Source: an uncultured Eubacteriales bacterium
GTDB taxonomy: Bacteria; Bacillota; Clostridia; Christensenellales; Aristaeellaceae
Reading direction: 5' to 3'
Length of the DNA stretch: 64,000 nucleotides
NCBI GenBank assembly: GCA_900315675.1
Contig: OMZY01000002.1
Span: 62,001 to 126,000, forward strand
This document shows, one piece after another, positions 17,829-26,352 of the stretch. Position numbers and translations under genes: made by a program. Position 1 is the first letter of the stretch. Every line of letters starts with the position of its first letter. The notes beneath the pieces are model-generated. The model did no database searches and was not told the origin of the DNA. It saw nothing but the letters and a program-made list of their open reading frames with translations.

Positions 17829-18884
17829 TCATTTCTCGTAGGTTGCCGCAGCTTCGTCTACGTTTTCAACCGTGATGGGCTTGTAGGGAACGCGGATTGC
17901 CTTGGAGCCGTCAGTGTCAAACTCGAAACCGGTATCAGCCAGGGGGTCCTTGCCTTCATACAGGTTCTGGGCAATCTTGACAATCATCTGGCCCTGGGTA
18001 TTGGCATCCTGCAGGACGGAACCGATCATCTCGCCGGTGCGGATCTTCTCGAGCACTTCAGGCAGGGCGTCGATGCCGATGACGGGGATGAACATTTCGC
18101 TCTGCGCGCCTTCTTCGTTGAAGCCGGCAGCCTGGATGGACTGCAGGGCGCCCAGCGCCATGGCGTCGTTCGCGCAGTTGATGAACTCGATCTCATTGCC
18201 GTACTTGGAGATCCAGGCGTCCATCTTTTCCTTCGCCTTGGTGGTATCCCACATGCCGGTGTCTTCTTCCAGCATATCGATCTCAATGCCGGCATCCTGG
18301 ATGGTGCTCTTCACATACTGAGCGCGGGGCGGAGCAGCGGTGTGGCCGGGATCGCCCATCAGGTTGATCATCTGGATCTTTCCGTCGCCGTTCTTGTCAG
18401 CTTCCGGATGAGCCTTCCAGTAATCCACGATCATCTGTCCCTCGATCGCAGCGCCATAGTCACCGCCGGTGGAGGTCACCTGGAACAGCTTGTCATAGGA
18501 GTTGACGACGTTCTTGTCTTCGATCTCCTTGTTGAAGAAGATGATCGGCAGCTCGCCGTTCTCACGGACTTTTTCGATGATGGCGGGAGCGGCGGTCACG
18601 TCCACAACAGAAACCGCGATGGCGACCGCGCCTTTTGCGATAGCGGTGTCAATCTGGTTCAGCTGCGTGGACTGGTCCTGCTGGCCGTCGTCGACGTTGC
18701 ACTCAAAGACGCCGTTGGAAGCGTTCCTGATAGCTTTGCCGATATAGGAGTTGAAGTTGTCGGTGGAGGAATAGATGCCCGCGCCGAGGATCGGCAGCTT
18801 TTCAGCAGAAGCGCTCATCACGCAGCCGGCGAGCATGACGACTGTCATCACGAAGGACAACATCAGGCAAATGGATTTTTTCAT
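17829..18884 (-). CDS. mglB: Galactose/glucose-type ABC substrate-binding lipoprotein
   Basis: 351 residues from ATG 18884, chosen for AAGGAGG just upstream and a lipoprotein signal peptide with lipobox MLAGC. Similar along its length to MglB: DDGQQDQSTQLNQIDTAIAKG, FFNKE, a calcium loop DKNGDGKIQ, MWDTTKAKEKMDAW, NDAMALGA and IGIDALPE. The calcium-binding loop and tryptophan support D-galactose or D-glucose binding. First gene of the mglBAC-GH3-GH42 operon. Confidence 0.94.
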   Translation of the reverse strand: MKKSICLMLSFVMTVVMLAGCVMSASAEKLPILGAGIYSSTDNFNSYIGKAIRNASNGVFECNVDDGQQDQSTQLNQIDTAIAKGAVAIAVSVVDVTAAPAIIEKVRENGELPIIFFNKEIEDKNVVNSYDKLFQVTSTGGDYGAAIEGQMIVDYWKAHPEADKNGDGKIQMINLMGDPGHTAAPPRAQYVKSTIQDAGIEIDMLEEDTGMWDTTKAKEKMDAWISKYGNEIEFINCANDAMALGALQSIQAAGFNEEGAQSEMFIPVIGIDALPEVLEKIRTGEMIGSVLQDANTQGQMIVKIAQNLYEGKDPLADTGFEFDTDGSKAIRVPYKPITVENVDEAAATYEK

Positions 18885-18939
18885 GGTAGCCTCCTTTTGA
18901 TTCTGTGAGGGATTTCCCTCAGTTTTTTTACCTGGTTTA

Positions 18940-18968
18940 TTTATACATGTCCGCAACAGACAAAACAA
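18940..18968 (-). promoter_or_regulatory. Promoter of the mgl operon
   Basis: TTGTTT (18968-18963), a 17-base spacer and TATAAA (18945-18940), 55 bases before mglB. It is the probable target of the divergent response regulator; no clear repeated binding site was identified. Confidence 0.65.
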
Positions 18969-19049
18969 CTGACTGAATTTGGAACAGGGGGGTGTCTTTT
19001 TGGAAGGTTGAAAAAATGACAGCGAAAGTGTCGTCAATCTGCCAAATTA

Positions 19050-19058
19050 TGGTATAGT
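19050..19058 (+). promoter_or_regulatory. Extended -10 promoter element of the two-component operon
   Basis: TGGTATAGT is an extended -10, about 70 bases before the response-regulator start. No good -35 is visible. Confidence 0.5.
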
Positions 19059-19129
19059 AATGATCAGTAAGAAGTATGTGCATATCCGGTTTCCCTTTCC
19101 GGGAATCGTGTATTACGGAGGATAAAGGT

Positions 19130-20743
19130 ATGATCAAAGTTCTGATCGCCGATGATGAAGTGAAGGTCATTCAGCTGATCGAACATCTGGTCGACTGGCA
19201 GGCTTTTGAAATGGAGATCGTCGGCAGGGTCAATGACGGAGAGAAAGCGTTGGAATCCATCCTCCGGCAGCAGCCTGACGTAGTGGTCACGGATATCCGC
19301 ATGCCCGTCATCAACGGGATCGAGCTGGTGCAGAAATCACAGGAAGCCGGACAGAATCCCTTCTTTATCATGATCAGCGGCTACAGCGAGTTCGAGTACG
19401 CCCAGCGGGCCGTTCAGCTCGGTGTGGAGGACTACCTGCTCAAACCGCTGCGCCAGAAGGACCTCGAAGCCGTACTGACGAAGATCCGGGACAAATTCCA
19501 CGCACGGATGGAGACAGACGCCGCCCGAAGCTCCTACAACCGGAACCGGCAGCGGGAGAAGGAGCAGCTCCTGACAGATATCCTGGTGTACAGGCGACTG
19601 GATATGTTCGACCTGTCCGAAGAGGAGTTTGTCCTCCGCTACGGACTCTCCCTCACAGGGGATTACACGGAATGCGTGATCCTCCGGATCTTTGCAGGGG
19701 CGACGGGTGCCGCCTCCGAGGATTCCGACGTGTACCGCTTCGTCCTTCCAAAGCTCAATGAGATCATGAAGGAAAGTCTCTCCCCGAAATGCACGGAATA
19801 CATCAGCGCTGTCCACCACAACGACATTATTGCGCTGATCAGCCATACCGGAGAAATGAAGGTCCCTGTCATGGAGGAGCTGGGAAAGATGAAGTCCCGT
19901 TTACTGAACTACCGGAACATCTGTCCGGATCTGCAGGCTGCAGCAGGCATCAGCAAGCCGGTCACCGCCATCCGGCAGATCCCGGAAGCGTACCGGGACG
20001 CTTCCGCCGCCCTGACCCGGCGCTTCAAGGCACCGGATACCTTCATTTTTTTCAGCGACGGCTATTATCCCCGCCCGCAACCGGAAAGCCCCGTTTTTGC
20101 CTTACAGGACCGGAAGCAGCTGCTTTCCCGGGTCGAGGTGCTGGACATTCCGGGTTTCCGGAAGGAAGCGGAGGAAGTTTTCCGTCGGATGAAAGAGACA
20201 CCGATGCAACCCGGGGACATCAGCTATACCTATCACACGCTGTGCGAATCCTTTCTCTTCGGTATCCGCTCCTTTGAAAGCCTCGCTTCCCGTGCGGAGG
20301 AGACGGAAGAGGCCCTCCGCGCCGCCTTTAACCGGATCTGCACCCTCAATGAGCTTTGTGCGTTCTATACGGACACCTGTGCGGAATGCCTGGAGCGGTG
20401 TGAGCAGGAAAAGAAATCCATTGAAGACAAGCCAATCCGCATGGCAAAGCAGTATATCCAGAAACATTTCAACGAAGCCATCTCCCTTGAGTCTGTCAGT
20501 GCGGAGGCTGGCTTTAACCCTGCCTATTTTTCCACGGTTTTCAAGAAAGCGACCGGAACAAATTTCATGGACTACGTCAAAGCAGTCCGCATCGAAAACG
20601 CCAAGGACCTGCTGGCCCGGACCCGGATGGACGTCGCCTCCGTAGCCCAGGCCGTCGGATATACGGATATCAAATACTTCACACGCCTGTTCCGCCAGCT
20701 GACCTCACTGACCCCCAGCGACTATCGGAAACTGTACGGCTGA
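19130..20743 (+). CDS. YesN/AraC-type response regulator
   Basis: 537 residues from MIKVLIADDEVKVIQ; CGGAGGATAAAGG precedes this ATG. Residues 1-120 are a receiver domain with DD at 8-9, phospho-acceptor D55 (VVTDIRMP) and YLLKPL. The middle 250 residues are an undefined linker. The last 100 residues carry an AraC/XylS double helix-turn-helix (AISLESVSAEAGFNPAYFSTVFKKATG...VAQAVGYTDIKYFTRLFRQ). Likely activates the divergent mgl operon in response to its partner kinase. Confidence 0.93.
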   Translation: MIKVLIADDEVKVIQLIEHLVDWQAFEMEIVGRVNDGEKALESILRQQPDVVVTDIRMPVINGIELVQKSQEAGQNPFFIMISGYSEFEYAQRAVQLGVEDYLLKPLRQKDLEAVLTKIRDKFHARMETDAARSSYNRNRQREKEQLLTDILVYRRLDMFDLSEEEFVLRYGLSLTGDYTECVILRIFAGATGAASEDSDVYRFVLPKLNEIMKESLSPKCTEYISAVHHNDIIALISHTGEMKVPVMEELGKMKSRLLNYRNICPDLQAAAGISKPVTAIRQIPEAYRDASAALTRRFKAPDTFIFFSDGYYPRPQPESPVFALQDRKQLLSRVEVLDIPGFRKEAEEVFRRMKETPMQPGDISYTYHTLCESFLFGIRSFESLASRAEETEEALRAAFNRICTLNELCAFYTDTCAECLERCEQEKKSIEDKPIRMAKQYIQKHFNEAISLESVSAEAGFNPAYFSTVFKKATGTNFMDYVKAVRIENAKDLLARTRMDVASVAQAVGYTDIKYFTRLFRQLTSLTPSDYRKLYG

Positions 20744-20766
20744 AACGACCTCCGGGAGATTGCGAT

Positions 20767-21804
20767 ATGAAAAAGAAAAGACCGACCCTCTTCAGTGTGC
20801 TCATGATCCACTGCGGCCTGTTCATCGGTCTGACGCTCGTTGCGGCAGGCTCCCTCGCTGTCACATATGCGAACCCTCAGAAACGGGAATATGTCCTTGT
20901 CGCTCTCCTGGTTGTCTGTCTGGCGGTCGTCCTCTCCGCTGTGGGCTTCTTCACCGTGCTGAGGCCGGAGTATTCCCGCTATCGCACGCTGACCCGGCGC
21001 TTCCGGAACGGAGAGATCTACCAGGATTATGTGAACGGTATGGACGGCTTGTTTCCCGACCTGGCGGAAGACATCCGCCGCCTGGACTCGCTCATCGATC
21101 GGCAAAACGTAATGCAGCTGTCCACAAAGCAGGCAGAGTTCCTCGCCCTACAAAACCAGATCAACCCGCATTTCCTTTATAATACGCTGGAGTCGATCCG
21201 CGGAGACGCCCTGGCTGCCGGGAACCGCTCTATTGCGAACATCACAGAAGCGCTTTCCACGTTCTTCCGCTATACCATCACTGAGACAAGAGATCTTGTG
21301 ACTATCGGCGAGGAACTGGAAAACGTCAACAACTACTTTGTGATCCAGCAGTACCGATTCGGCGAAAAGTTGACAATGGAAGTCAGCATCCCGGACGACC
21401 GCGGGGACATTCTGAAGATCCAGTGCCCCAAACTTTTCCTGCAACCAATCATCGAGAACGCGATTTTTCATGGTCTCGAACGGCGAACAGATCACGGCCT
21501 GCTGACGATCCATATCGAGAAAGTGGACGAGGACCTTCACGTGGATATCAGCGATAATGGAACCGGTATTCCGGAAGAAACGCTCAGCGAGCTGAACAGA
21601 AGCCTCTCACGCGTTTCGGTGGGGGCTATTGTCGAACAGCCCGCCCCGGGCAGAAAAAAAGGCGGAATCGCCCTGAAGAACGTCTGCCGCCGGATCAAAC
21701 TCCTGTTCGGTGAACAGTACGGCATCCACATCAGCAGCATCGTCGGCATCGGCACGAAGGTCGAGGTCGTTCTTCCCGTAACCTATAAAGAGACAAAAGC
21801 ATGA
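20767..21804 (+). CDS. YesM/LytS-type sensor histidine kinase
   Basis: 345 residues with two membrane helices (about 8-30 and 40-62) and almost no extracellular domain between them. The kinase core has the LytS-family phospho-site H135 in NQINPHFLYNTLESIR, LFLQPIIENAIFHGLE (N-box) and DNGTGIP (G1 box). The stop overlaps the next gene by 4 bases. With so little outside the membrane it cannot bind sugar itself in the usual way, so a partner (MglB, the transporter, or the dead ATPase downstream) probably supplies the signal; that is inference. Confidence 0.92.
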   Translation: MKKKRPTLFSVLMIHCGLFIGLTLVAAGSLAVTYANPQKREYVLVALLVVCLAVVLSAVGFFTVLRPEYSRYRTLTRRFRNGEIYQDYVNGMDGLFPDLAEDIRRLDSLIDRQNVMQLSTKQAEFLALQNQINPHFLYNTLESIRGDALAAGNRSIANITEALSTFFRYTITETRDLVTIGEELENVNNYFVIQQYRFGEKLTMEVSIPDDRGDILKIQCPKLFLQPIIENAIFHGLERRTDHGLLTIHIEKVDEDLHVDISDNGTGIPEETLSELNRSLSRVSVGAIVEQPAPGRKKGGIALKNVCRRIKLLFGEQYGIHISSIVGIGTKVEVVLPVTYKETKA

Positions 21805-23270
21805 AACACGAACTGTTTGCGTTGGAATCCGCCTCCGTAACCCTGAACGACGCCTGCGTCTTCAGCGATTTCAGTATGTATATCCATGAAGGCGAGATCC
21901 TCGGCATCATCTGCGACAATGTGACAGAGCAGCAGTCGCTGCTGTCCCTGTTTTCCGGTGAGTGCCGGATCGACGGCATCACCCGTTTTAAGCACCGGAT
22001 TCCCGCCCGGAGTACGATGCGGCAGCTGTTCGGGCAGACCTTTGCCATTATCGGCAGCGAAGGCAGCCTGATTTCCTCCCTTTCAGTAGCTGAAAATATC
22101 TGCATGTTCTCCCGGCATGAATTCTTCGTCCACTCGCAGGACTACCGAAGCCGCAGCCTTCTGCTGATGGAGGAATACGGCATTTCCCTCGATCCAGACC
22201 AGCCGGTCTCCGGCCTGAACGCCCGGGAAAAGCTGCTTACGTCCCTGATGAAAGCCGCCTCGGAAAGACGAAAGATCATCGTGTTGTACAATATTTCAGA
22301 GCGGATCAGCGTGGGCGGATTCGTGCCCATCCGGGCTCTGATCCGTAAAATGACAGGACGCGGCTTCTCCTTCGTGATTATCGATTCCATCGATACCGAT
22401 ATCTTCAGCGGCACAGACAAGGTGATGATCATCCGGCAACGCACCTCCGTCGCCTGTTTCGACTCAGTTTTCTTTGACCGGAAGAATTTCTGGAACTATA
22501 TGTTTTCTGCTTCCGGTACCGCCCGGAAGGAATTGTCCGATATGGACCGTTTTGAGGAGGAAGGGGAAACCGCCGACGCACCTGTCATCTCCCTCCGCCA
22601 TGTGACGACAGATCTGCTGAAGGATATTTCATTCAATGCCGCCCGGGGCGAACTGCTTAAGATCCTCTGTCTGGATCGCCGGACAATCCACGGTTTCCGG
22701 GATCTGGTCTCCGGCACCTCCTCCGTTCTCAGCGGCGAGGCCGAGATCAACGGTTCCATACTCCGGAAGGCACGACATTTCCGGAAGTCGCTCCGGCACG
22801 GCGTCTGTTGGTGCCCGGAAGCTCCCTACGCGAACTCTGTCATCAGTACCATGTCCGCCCGGGACAACATGATGCTCCCTCTTGCAGGCAAGGTGCGTGC
22901 TATCTGGAGCCGAAAAAGCCACATCACCCACATTGACAGGCTGCTGACGGAGATCGGGATCAACCGGCCGGAAGATATTGCTTCCGATTTCCCCCCGGAG
23001 ACCCTGCAGAAGCTCGTCTACACCCGTTTCCTGGTCGCCGCTCCTTCCGTGCTGTTTATCGAAAAACCATTTGCCGAAATCGATATGCACATCCGTGAAA
23101 CCACGATCGGGATGATCAAAGCCCTGCTGGCCAGGGGAATCACTGTGATCCTGCTGATGACATCCCCATCCACTCTTTCCCTCCTCGACGGGGATGAAAT
23201 TTTCGCCCGGGGTGGACGCATCATCTCTGAGGAGGAGATGTACCGCGTTTTCTATGAGCCGATTGAATAG
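21801..23270 (+). CDS. Degenerate tandem ABC ATPase-like protein in a two-component operon
   Basis: 489 residues, start ATG overlapping the kinase stop (ATGA), so translation is coupled. Length and order match MglA/RbsA: two cassette-like halves (about 5-220 and 250-485). Nucleotide motifs are gone from both. In the first half the P-loop is replaced by CDNVTEQQSLLSLFSG, the signature by SGLNAREKLL and Walker B by IIVLYNISERI. In the second half the P-loop position reads LDRRTIHGFRDLVSG, the signature FPPETLQKLVY and Walker B VLFIEKPFAEID. The fold seems kept but ATP hydrolysis should not be possible. It likely acts as a regulatory or scaffold protein competing with MglA for MglC or reporting transport to the kinase. 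Not a pseudogene: 489 open codons and tight coupling argue for function. Confidence 0.82.
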   Translation: MKHELFALESASVTLNDACVFSDFSMYIHEGEILGIICDNVTEQQSLLSLFSGECRIDGITRFKHRIPARSTMRQLFGQTFAIIGSEGSLISSLSVAENICMFSRHEFFVHSQDYRSRSLLLMEEYGISLDPDQPVSGLNAREKLLTSLMKAASERRKIIVLYNISERISVGGFVPIRALIRKMTGRGFSFVIIDSIDTDIFSGTDKVMIIRQRTSVACFDSVFFDRKNFWNYMFSASGTARKELSDMDRFEEEGETADAPVISLRHVTTDLLKDISFNAARGELLKILCLDRRTIHGFRDLVSGTSSVLSGEAEINGSILRKARHFRKSLRHGVCWCPEAPYANSVISTMSARDNMMLPLAGKVRAIWSRKSHITHIDRLLTEIGINRPEDIASDFPPETLQKLVYTRFLVAAPSVLFIEKPFAEIDMHIRETTIGMIKALLARGITVILLMTSPSTLSLLDGDEIFARGGRIISEEEMYRVFYEPIE

Positions 23271-23338
23271 CAAGCACCGGACAAGCACTTCCATGAAGAA
23301 AATGCTGATTTTCCCGGAGGTTTGTTGAGAACCTGAAA

Positions 23339-23364
23339 CCCCGGTCAGCTTCCGCTGGCCGGGG
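23339..23364. other. Strong GC hairpin between convergent genes
   Basis: An 11-bp stem with one G-U pair, CCCCGGTCAGC/GCTGGCCGGGG, and a 4-base loop, 70 bases after the ATPase-like gene and 9 bases past the stop of the kduD remnant. No T run on either strand, so termination is uncertain. Confidence 0.5.
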
Positions 23365-23372
23365 CTTCAGCA

Positions 23373-23555
23373 TCACGGATGTTTTCCGATATAAGCCGGG
23401 ATTCCACCGTCCACATAAAGGATATGCCCGTTCACAAAATTATCGGCATCAGAAGCCGGGAATACCGCCGGACCCTGCAGATCCTCCGGCGTTCCCCGGC
23501 GGTCTGCCGGTGTCCTGGCAATGATAAACTGATCAAAGGGATGACGGCTGCCGTC
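23373..23555 (-). pseudogene. 3' fragment of a kduD-like short-chain dehydrogenase gene
   Basis: The last 60 codons plus stop match the C-terminus of the intact KduD encoded at 39230-40027: 53 of 60 residues are identical by my count, from DGSRHPFDQF to the end (AYIGKHP here, AYIGKQP there). The catalytic and NAD-binding parts are absent. An open frame continues upstream to 23666 but shows no similarity beyond this point. It is the broken tail of a paralogue. The remainder of the 430-base gap holds the hairpin at 23339 and a TATAAT -10 at 23641 for the next gene. Confidence 0.85.
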
Positions 23556-23702
23556 CGCCGTCCTGATATTCACAGCAGCATCTGCCCGCCGCGCGCGGCG
23601 CTTTGCAGAGGCGAATTTTCCCGGTCGGCACTCTCCGGTATATAATGATCCCGTCGGAGTCATCATACGGAAAATGATTACGGGGAAGTGAGTATTTCAG
23701 AT

Positions 23703-24908
23703 ATGATAATAAAGAAGTTATTATGCGTTCTGGTTCTTCTGTCCATTCTGGCCTGCGCGATGCCGCCCGCCTGTGCGGAGACGGAGGAGGTGCCCGTCGG
23801 CTTCGGATTCGTCAATGCGAAGGATGTCGCGCTGCGGCGCGAGACCGGCGGAAAGCTCATCGCGAGGTTCCCGAAGGATGCCTGTGTCTGGGTAAAGGAC
23901 GCGAAGGGCGTCCGGTGGTTCAGGCTGAACGCGGGGCTGAACGAGGGTGTCAACGTGGATTACGAGGGCTGGATAAAGGCGGAGTTCATTGATACGGCGG
24001 ACGAGGTCTGGCACGATGTCGTCGACGTATCCTGCGGTAACTGAGGCATGATCGCCCTGAAGAAGGACGGAACGGCGGAAACCGCCGGGTGGACCGTGAC
24101 CGATCCGGTTACGGACAGATGGGTGCAAAGCCGCCACTGGACGGACCGTTTTGACAAGAAAATCCGGCAGGCCAGAAGCTATGTCAGCTCCATGCTTCTG
24201 CTGTTTGAGGACGGAACCTTCGCCTTTCACCGTGACACGGATTCCCGGCAGACGGTGAACGGACCGGTGCGCCTGCTGCCGGAGGAGAGCGAAGCGTTCG
24301 TGCTGACAGAGATCGACGATTTCATTTCCCTGAACGGGACCGCAATCGGGCAATGGATCTGTCCGGAGGATGGGCCGGGCACAGGAGCGCTGTCCCATAT
24401 CACCGCAATGTACTGCAGCGATCAGGACAGCCTGCTGATGTTCACAGATGAGGGAAACGTCCTCGCCGCGCAGATTACCGGATACGGCGCGGAGGAGGAA
24501 GATCCGGTGTCGGAGATGCCGGACTGGTCGCAATGGACCCATCTCGAAGGCTTTTGCGCGGTGTGGGCTCCGCGGGGAGACGGGGTGGAAGGACCGTGCT
24601 GGATCGTTGCGGGCCTGGAAAAGGACGGAACAGTGCTGGCCTGGCCGGTTTTCACCGCGGAGGCTCTTGCCGGCTGGAGCGATCTGAAGGAGGTCCGCCT
24701 TGAGCACACCTACGCCCTGGGACTGAAAAAGGACGGAACCGTCGTATCCGCGGGCTTCAACGGGTATCCTGCGCCGGACGTGTCCTCCTGGACCGGAATC
24801 GCCGCCATCCGGCTCTTCACCGATTTCTGTGTCGGCATCCGGGAGGACGGTACTCTCGCCTTTGCCGGGGAGCATGTTTTCATGCGCGAGGGGCATGAGA
24901 AGAAATAA
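23703..24908 (+). pseudogene. Secreted RCC1-like repeat protein interrupted by one in-frame TGA
   Basis: A single reading frame runs from ATG 23703 (or GTG 23688) to 24908, broken only by TGA at 24042-24044. The first part (113 residues) has a signal peptide (MIIKKLLCVLVLLSILACA) and an SH3-like segment (DVALRRETGGKLIARFPKDACVW). The TGA falls inside a repeat, between VVDVSCGN and GMIALKKDGT, which elsewhere in such proteins is continuous. After it come about six RCC1/regulator-of-chromosome-condensation-like units marked by LKKDGT, FEDGT, LEKDGTV, LKKDGTVVSAG and REDGTLAFAG. These form a beta-propeller in known families. Either a recent nonsense mutation or a sequencing error; the downstream half has an ATG but no signal peptide. 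-10 TATAAT at 23641-23646. Confidence 0.75.
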
Positions 24909-24933
24909 GCCGGGAAAAGCCGGCAGACAGGAC

Positions 24934-24973
24934 AAAAACGGAAGCCGGGCATCATGCCCGGCTTCCGTTTTTT
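24934..24973. terminator. Bidirectional intrinsic terminator
   Basis: A 12-bp perfect stem, CGGAAGCCGGGC/GCCCGGCTTCCG with a 5-base loop, with T runs on both strands. It separates convergent genes. Confidence 0.9.
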
Positions 24974-24988
24974 CCGAAAAGTGCGTCC

Positions 24989-25630
24989 TCAGAAGGAAGA
25001 AACGCCGTGGCTGTTGACCAGTCCTGTCAGCTTTTCCCCTGCCTTGCACATCGGGCAGTTGTGGGAGGAGCAGCTGACATAATCGGGGAGGTTCTCCTTT
25101 ACGGTGAAAACACTCTTGACCGGGAAGCCTTCACATTCATCAATCGCGGAGAAGATTGCTGCGACACCTGCGGGAACACCGCTGTAATACCGGATAGCCT
25201 CGATAGCGGAGCGGGCGGTAAAGCCGGTGGCCAGGGAGGCTGCCAGCACCAGCACATGCTTGCCCACAATCATCGGAGCAATATTGTCCCGGAAGATCAG
25301 CTGGCTTCCGGAGGTATGTTCCGGAGTCACAACGTAAATCGTCTGGTGCGCATTCATGCTCCGGAACCCGGCCTCGGACAGTGCTGAAGCCATGCAGGCG
25401 CCCAGCACCTCCGTTCCGTCCAGGCAGAGGATGGAGTCCACGATTGTGGAATTCTTGTACATGCCGCATAATTCTTCCGCGGCAATCCGGGCTTCTGACA
25501 GCCGGTGCTTGGTCATGGTCAGGTCAATGTAGTAATTGATATGGCTGTGGCTTGTGGCGAAATGCCCGTGGGCGACGCGCAGACGTACCTTGTTCTGGTG
25601 ATTCGGAATCTCAACAATCTGGATAGACAT
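24989..25630 (-). CDS. Phosphoribosyltransferase-like protein (OPRT-like)
   Basis: 213 residues, AGGAGGAGG before the ATG. The central VDSILCLDGTEVLGACMASAL and the later MIVGKHVLVLAASLATGFTARSAIEAIRYY match the type I PRTase core, with the second block at the PRPP-binding loop position, although the usual DD of that loop is replaced by AA/LATG. Clostridial homologues are often annotated as orotate phosphoribosyltransferase. A C-terminal CSSHNCPMCKAGEKL cluster suggests metal binding and is not part of classic OPRT. A true transferase role is uncertain. Confidence 0.7.
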   Translation of the reverse strand: MSIQIVEIPNHQNKVRLRVAHGHFATSHSHINYYIDLTMTKHRLSEARIAAEELCGMYKNSTIVDSILCLDGTEVLGACMASALSEAGFRSMNAHQTIYVVTPEHTSGSQLIFRDNIAPMIVGKHVLVLAASLATGFTARSAIEAIRYYSGVPAGVAAIFSAIDECEGFPVKSVFTVKENLPDYVSCSSHNCPMCKAGEKLTGLVNSHGVSSF

Positions 25631-25810
25631 GATTCGTTCCTCCTCCTGTATGAAATTCTGTAAAACGGTATTTCTGTAGATCTACTATAAACCTTTTCCC
25701 TCTTGAGAGCAAGTGGGTCGGCGGAACAGCCTGTCCTGATTAACAGGCAGTGATAGGAACAGAGAAAGATTGTATCCTGTTATTGACCAAAATCGTGGAC
25801 AATAAAGTCA

Positions 25811-26255
25811 TATAATTCCGGTCTGTACCGGAACCGAAGGAAGGCGAACCTTTATGGAAATCGCAATCATCTGATCCGGTCTCAGCACAGACGAATTGAC
25901 CGCAAAAGCCAGGAAAGTATACGGTAAAACAGTTTGGATAAAAGCCGCCCGTCGGATCGCTGGTCCCTGTTACATACCTCTTCTTTCCCGGACTGTCATA
26001 GCAGCTTTTCATGATTAGCGCAGTTTCCAGTGGCACTGATAAAGGTACCGGCTTCAAACCACTCCGGTAATGCATCGTTTTGAGGCTTCTGTCGATCAGC
26101 TGTTTTATCAGGCAGCATGAATGAATACAATCCTGAATGCTGCCGTTCTTTCGGTTGACGGGTTTCCCGGCGAAAAGCCCATCGCCACCATCGGGTTCGT
26201 ATAATCGATGATTTGGTAAAGAAGGCGTCCCGTTTGCGGAAGCAACCGGGTTTTT
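25811..26255 (+). pseudogene. Probable decayed gene with surviving promoter and terminator elements
   Basis: This 720-base gap has no intact gene. Signals on the plus strand suggest a former one: TATAAT at 25811, AAGGAAGG then ATG at 25854, a frame stopped by TGA after six codons (MEIAII) that then reads on for about 47 codons (SGLSTDELTAKARKVYG...), and an intrinsic terminator at 26229-26255 (CCCGTTTGC/GCAACCGGG with one mismatch, GGAA loop, TTTTT). The family cannot be recognised. Confidence 0.35.
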
Positions 26256-26256
26256 A

Positions 26257-26285
26257 TTGCCCGGGACGGTCCTGTGTGGTATGAT
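26257..26285 (+). promoter_or_regulatory. Promoter of the MgtC-family gene
   Basis: TTGCCC (26257-26262), a 17-base spacer and TATGAT (26280-26285) with an upstream TGG giving an extended -10; 68 bases before the start. Confidence 0.6.
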
Positions 26286-26352
26286 GTTGTATTATGAACA
26301 GACAAATAAAATCTGTCCGTGAATTTTGCATTGAAACAACCGGAGGTATGGT

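Noticed and set aside
25740..26075. 111-residue minus-strand frame in the gap before the MgtC gene
   Set aside because: No ribosome site, low-complexity composition and no recognisable domain; plus-strand signals point to a decayed gene instead.
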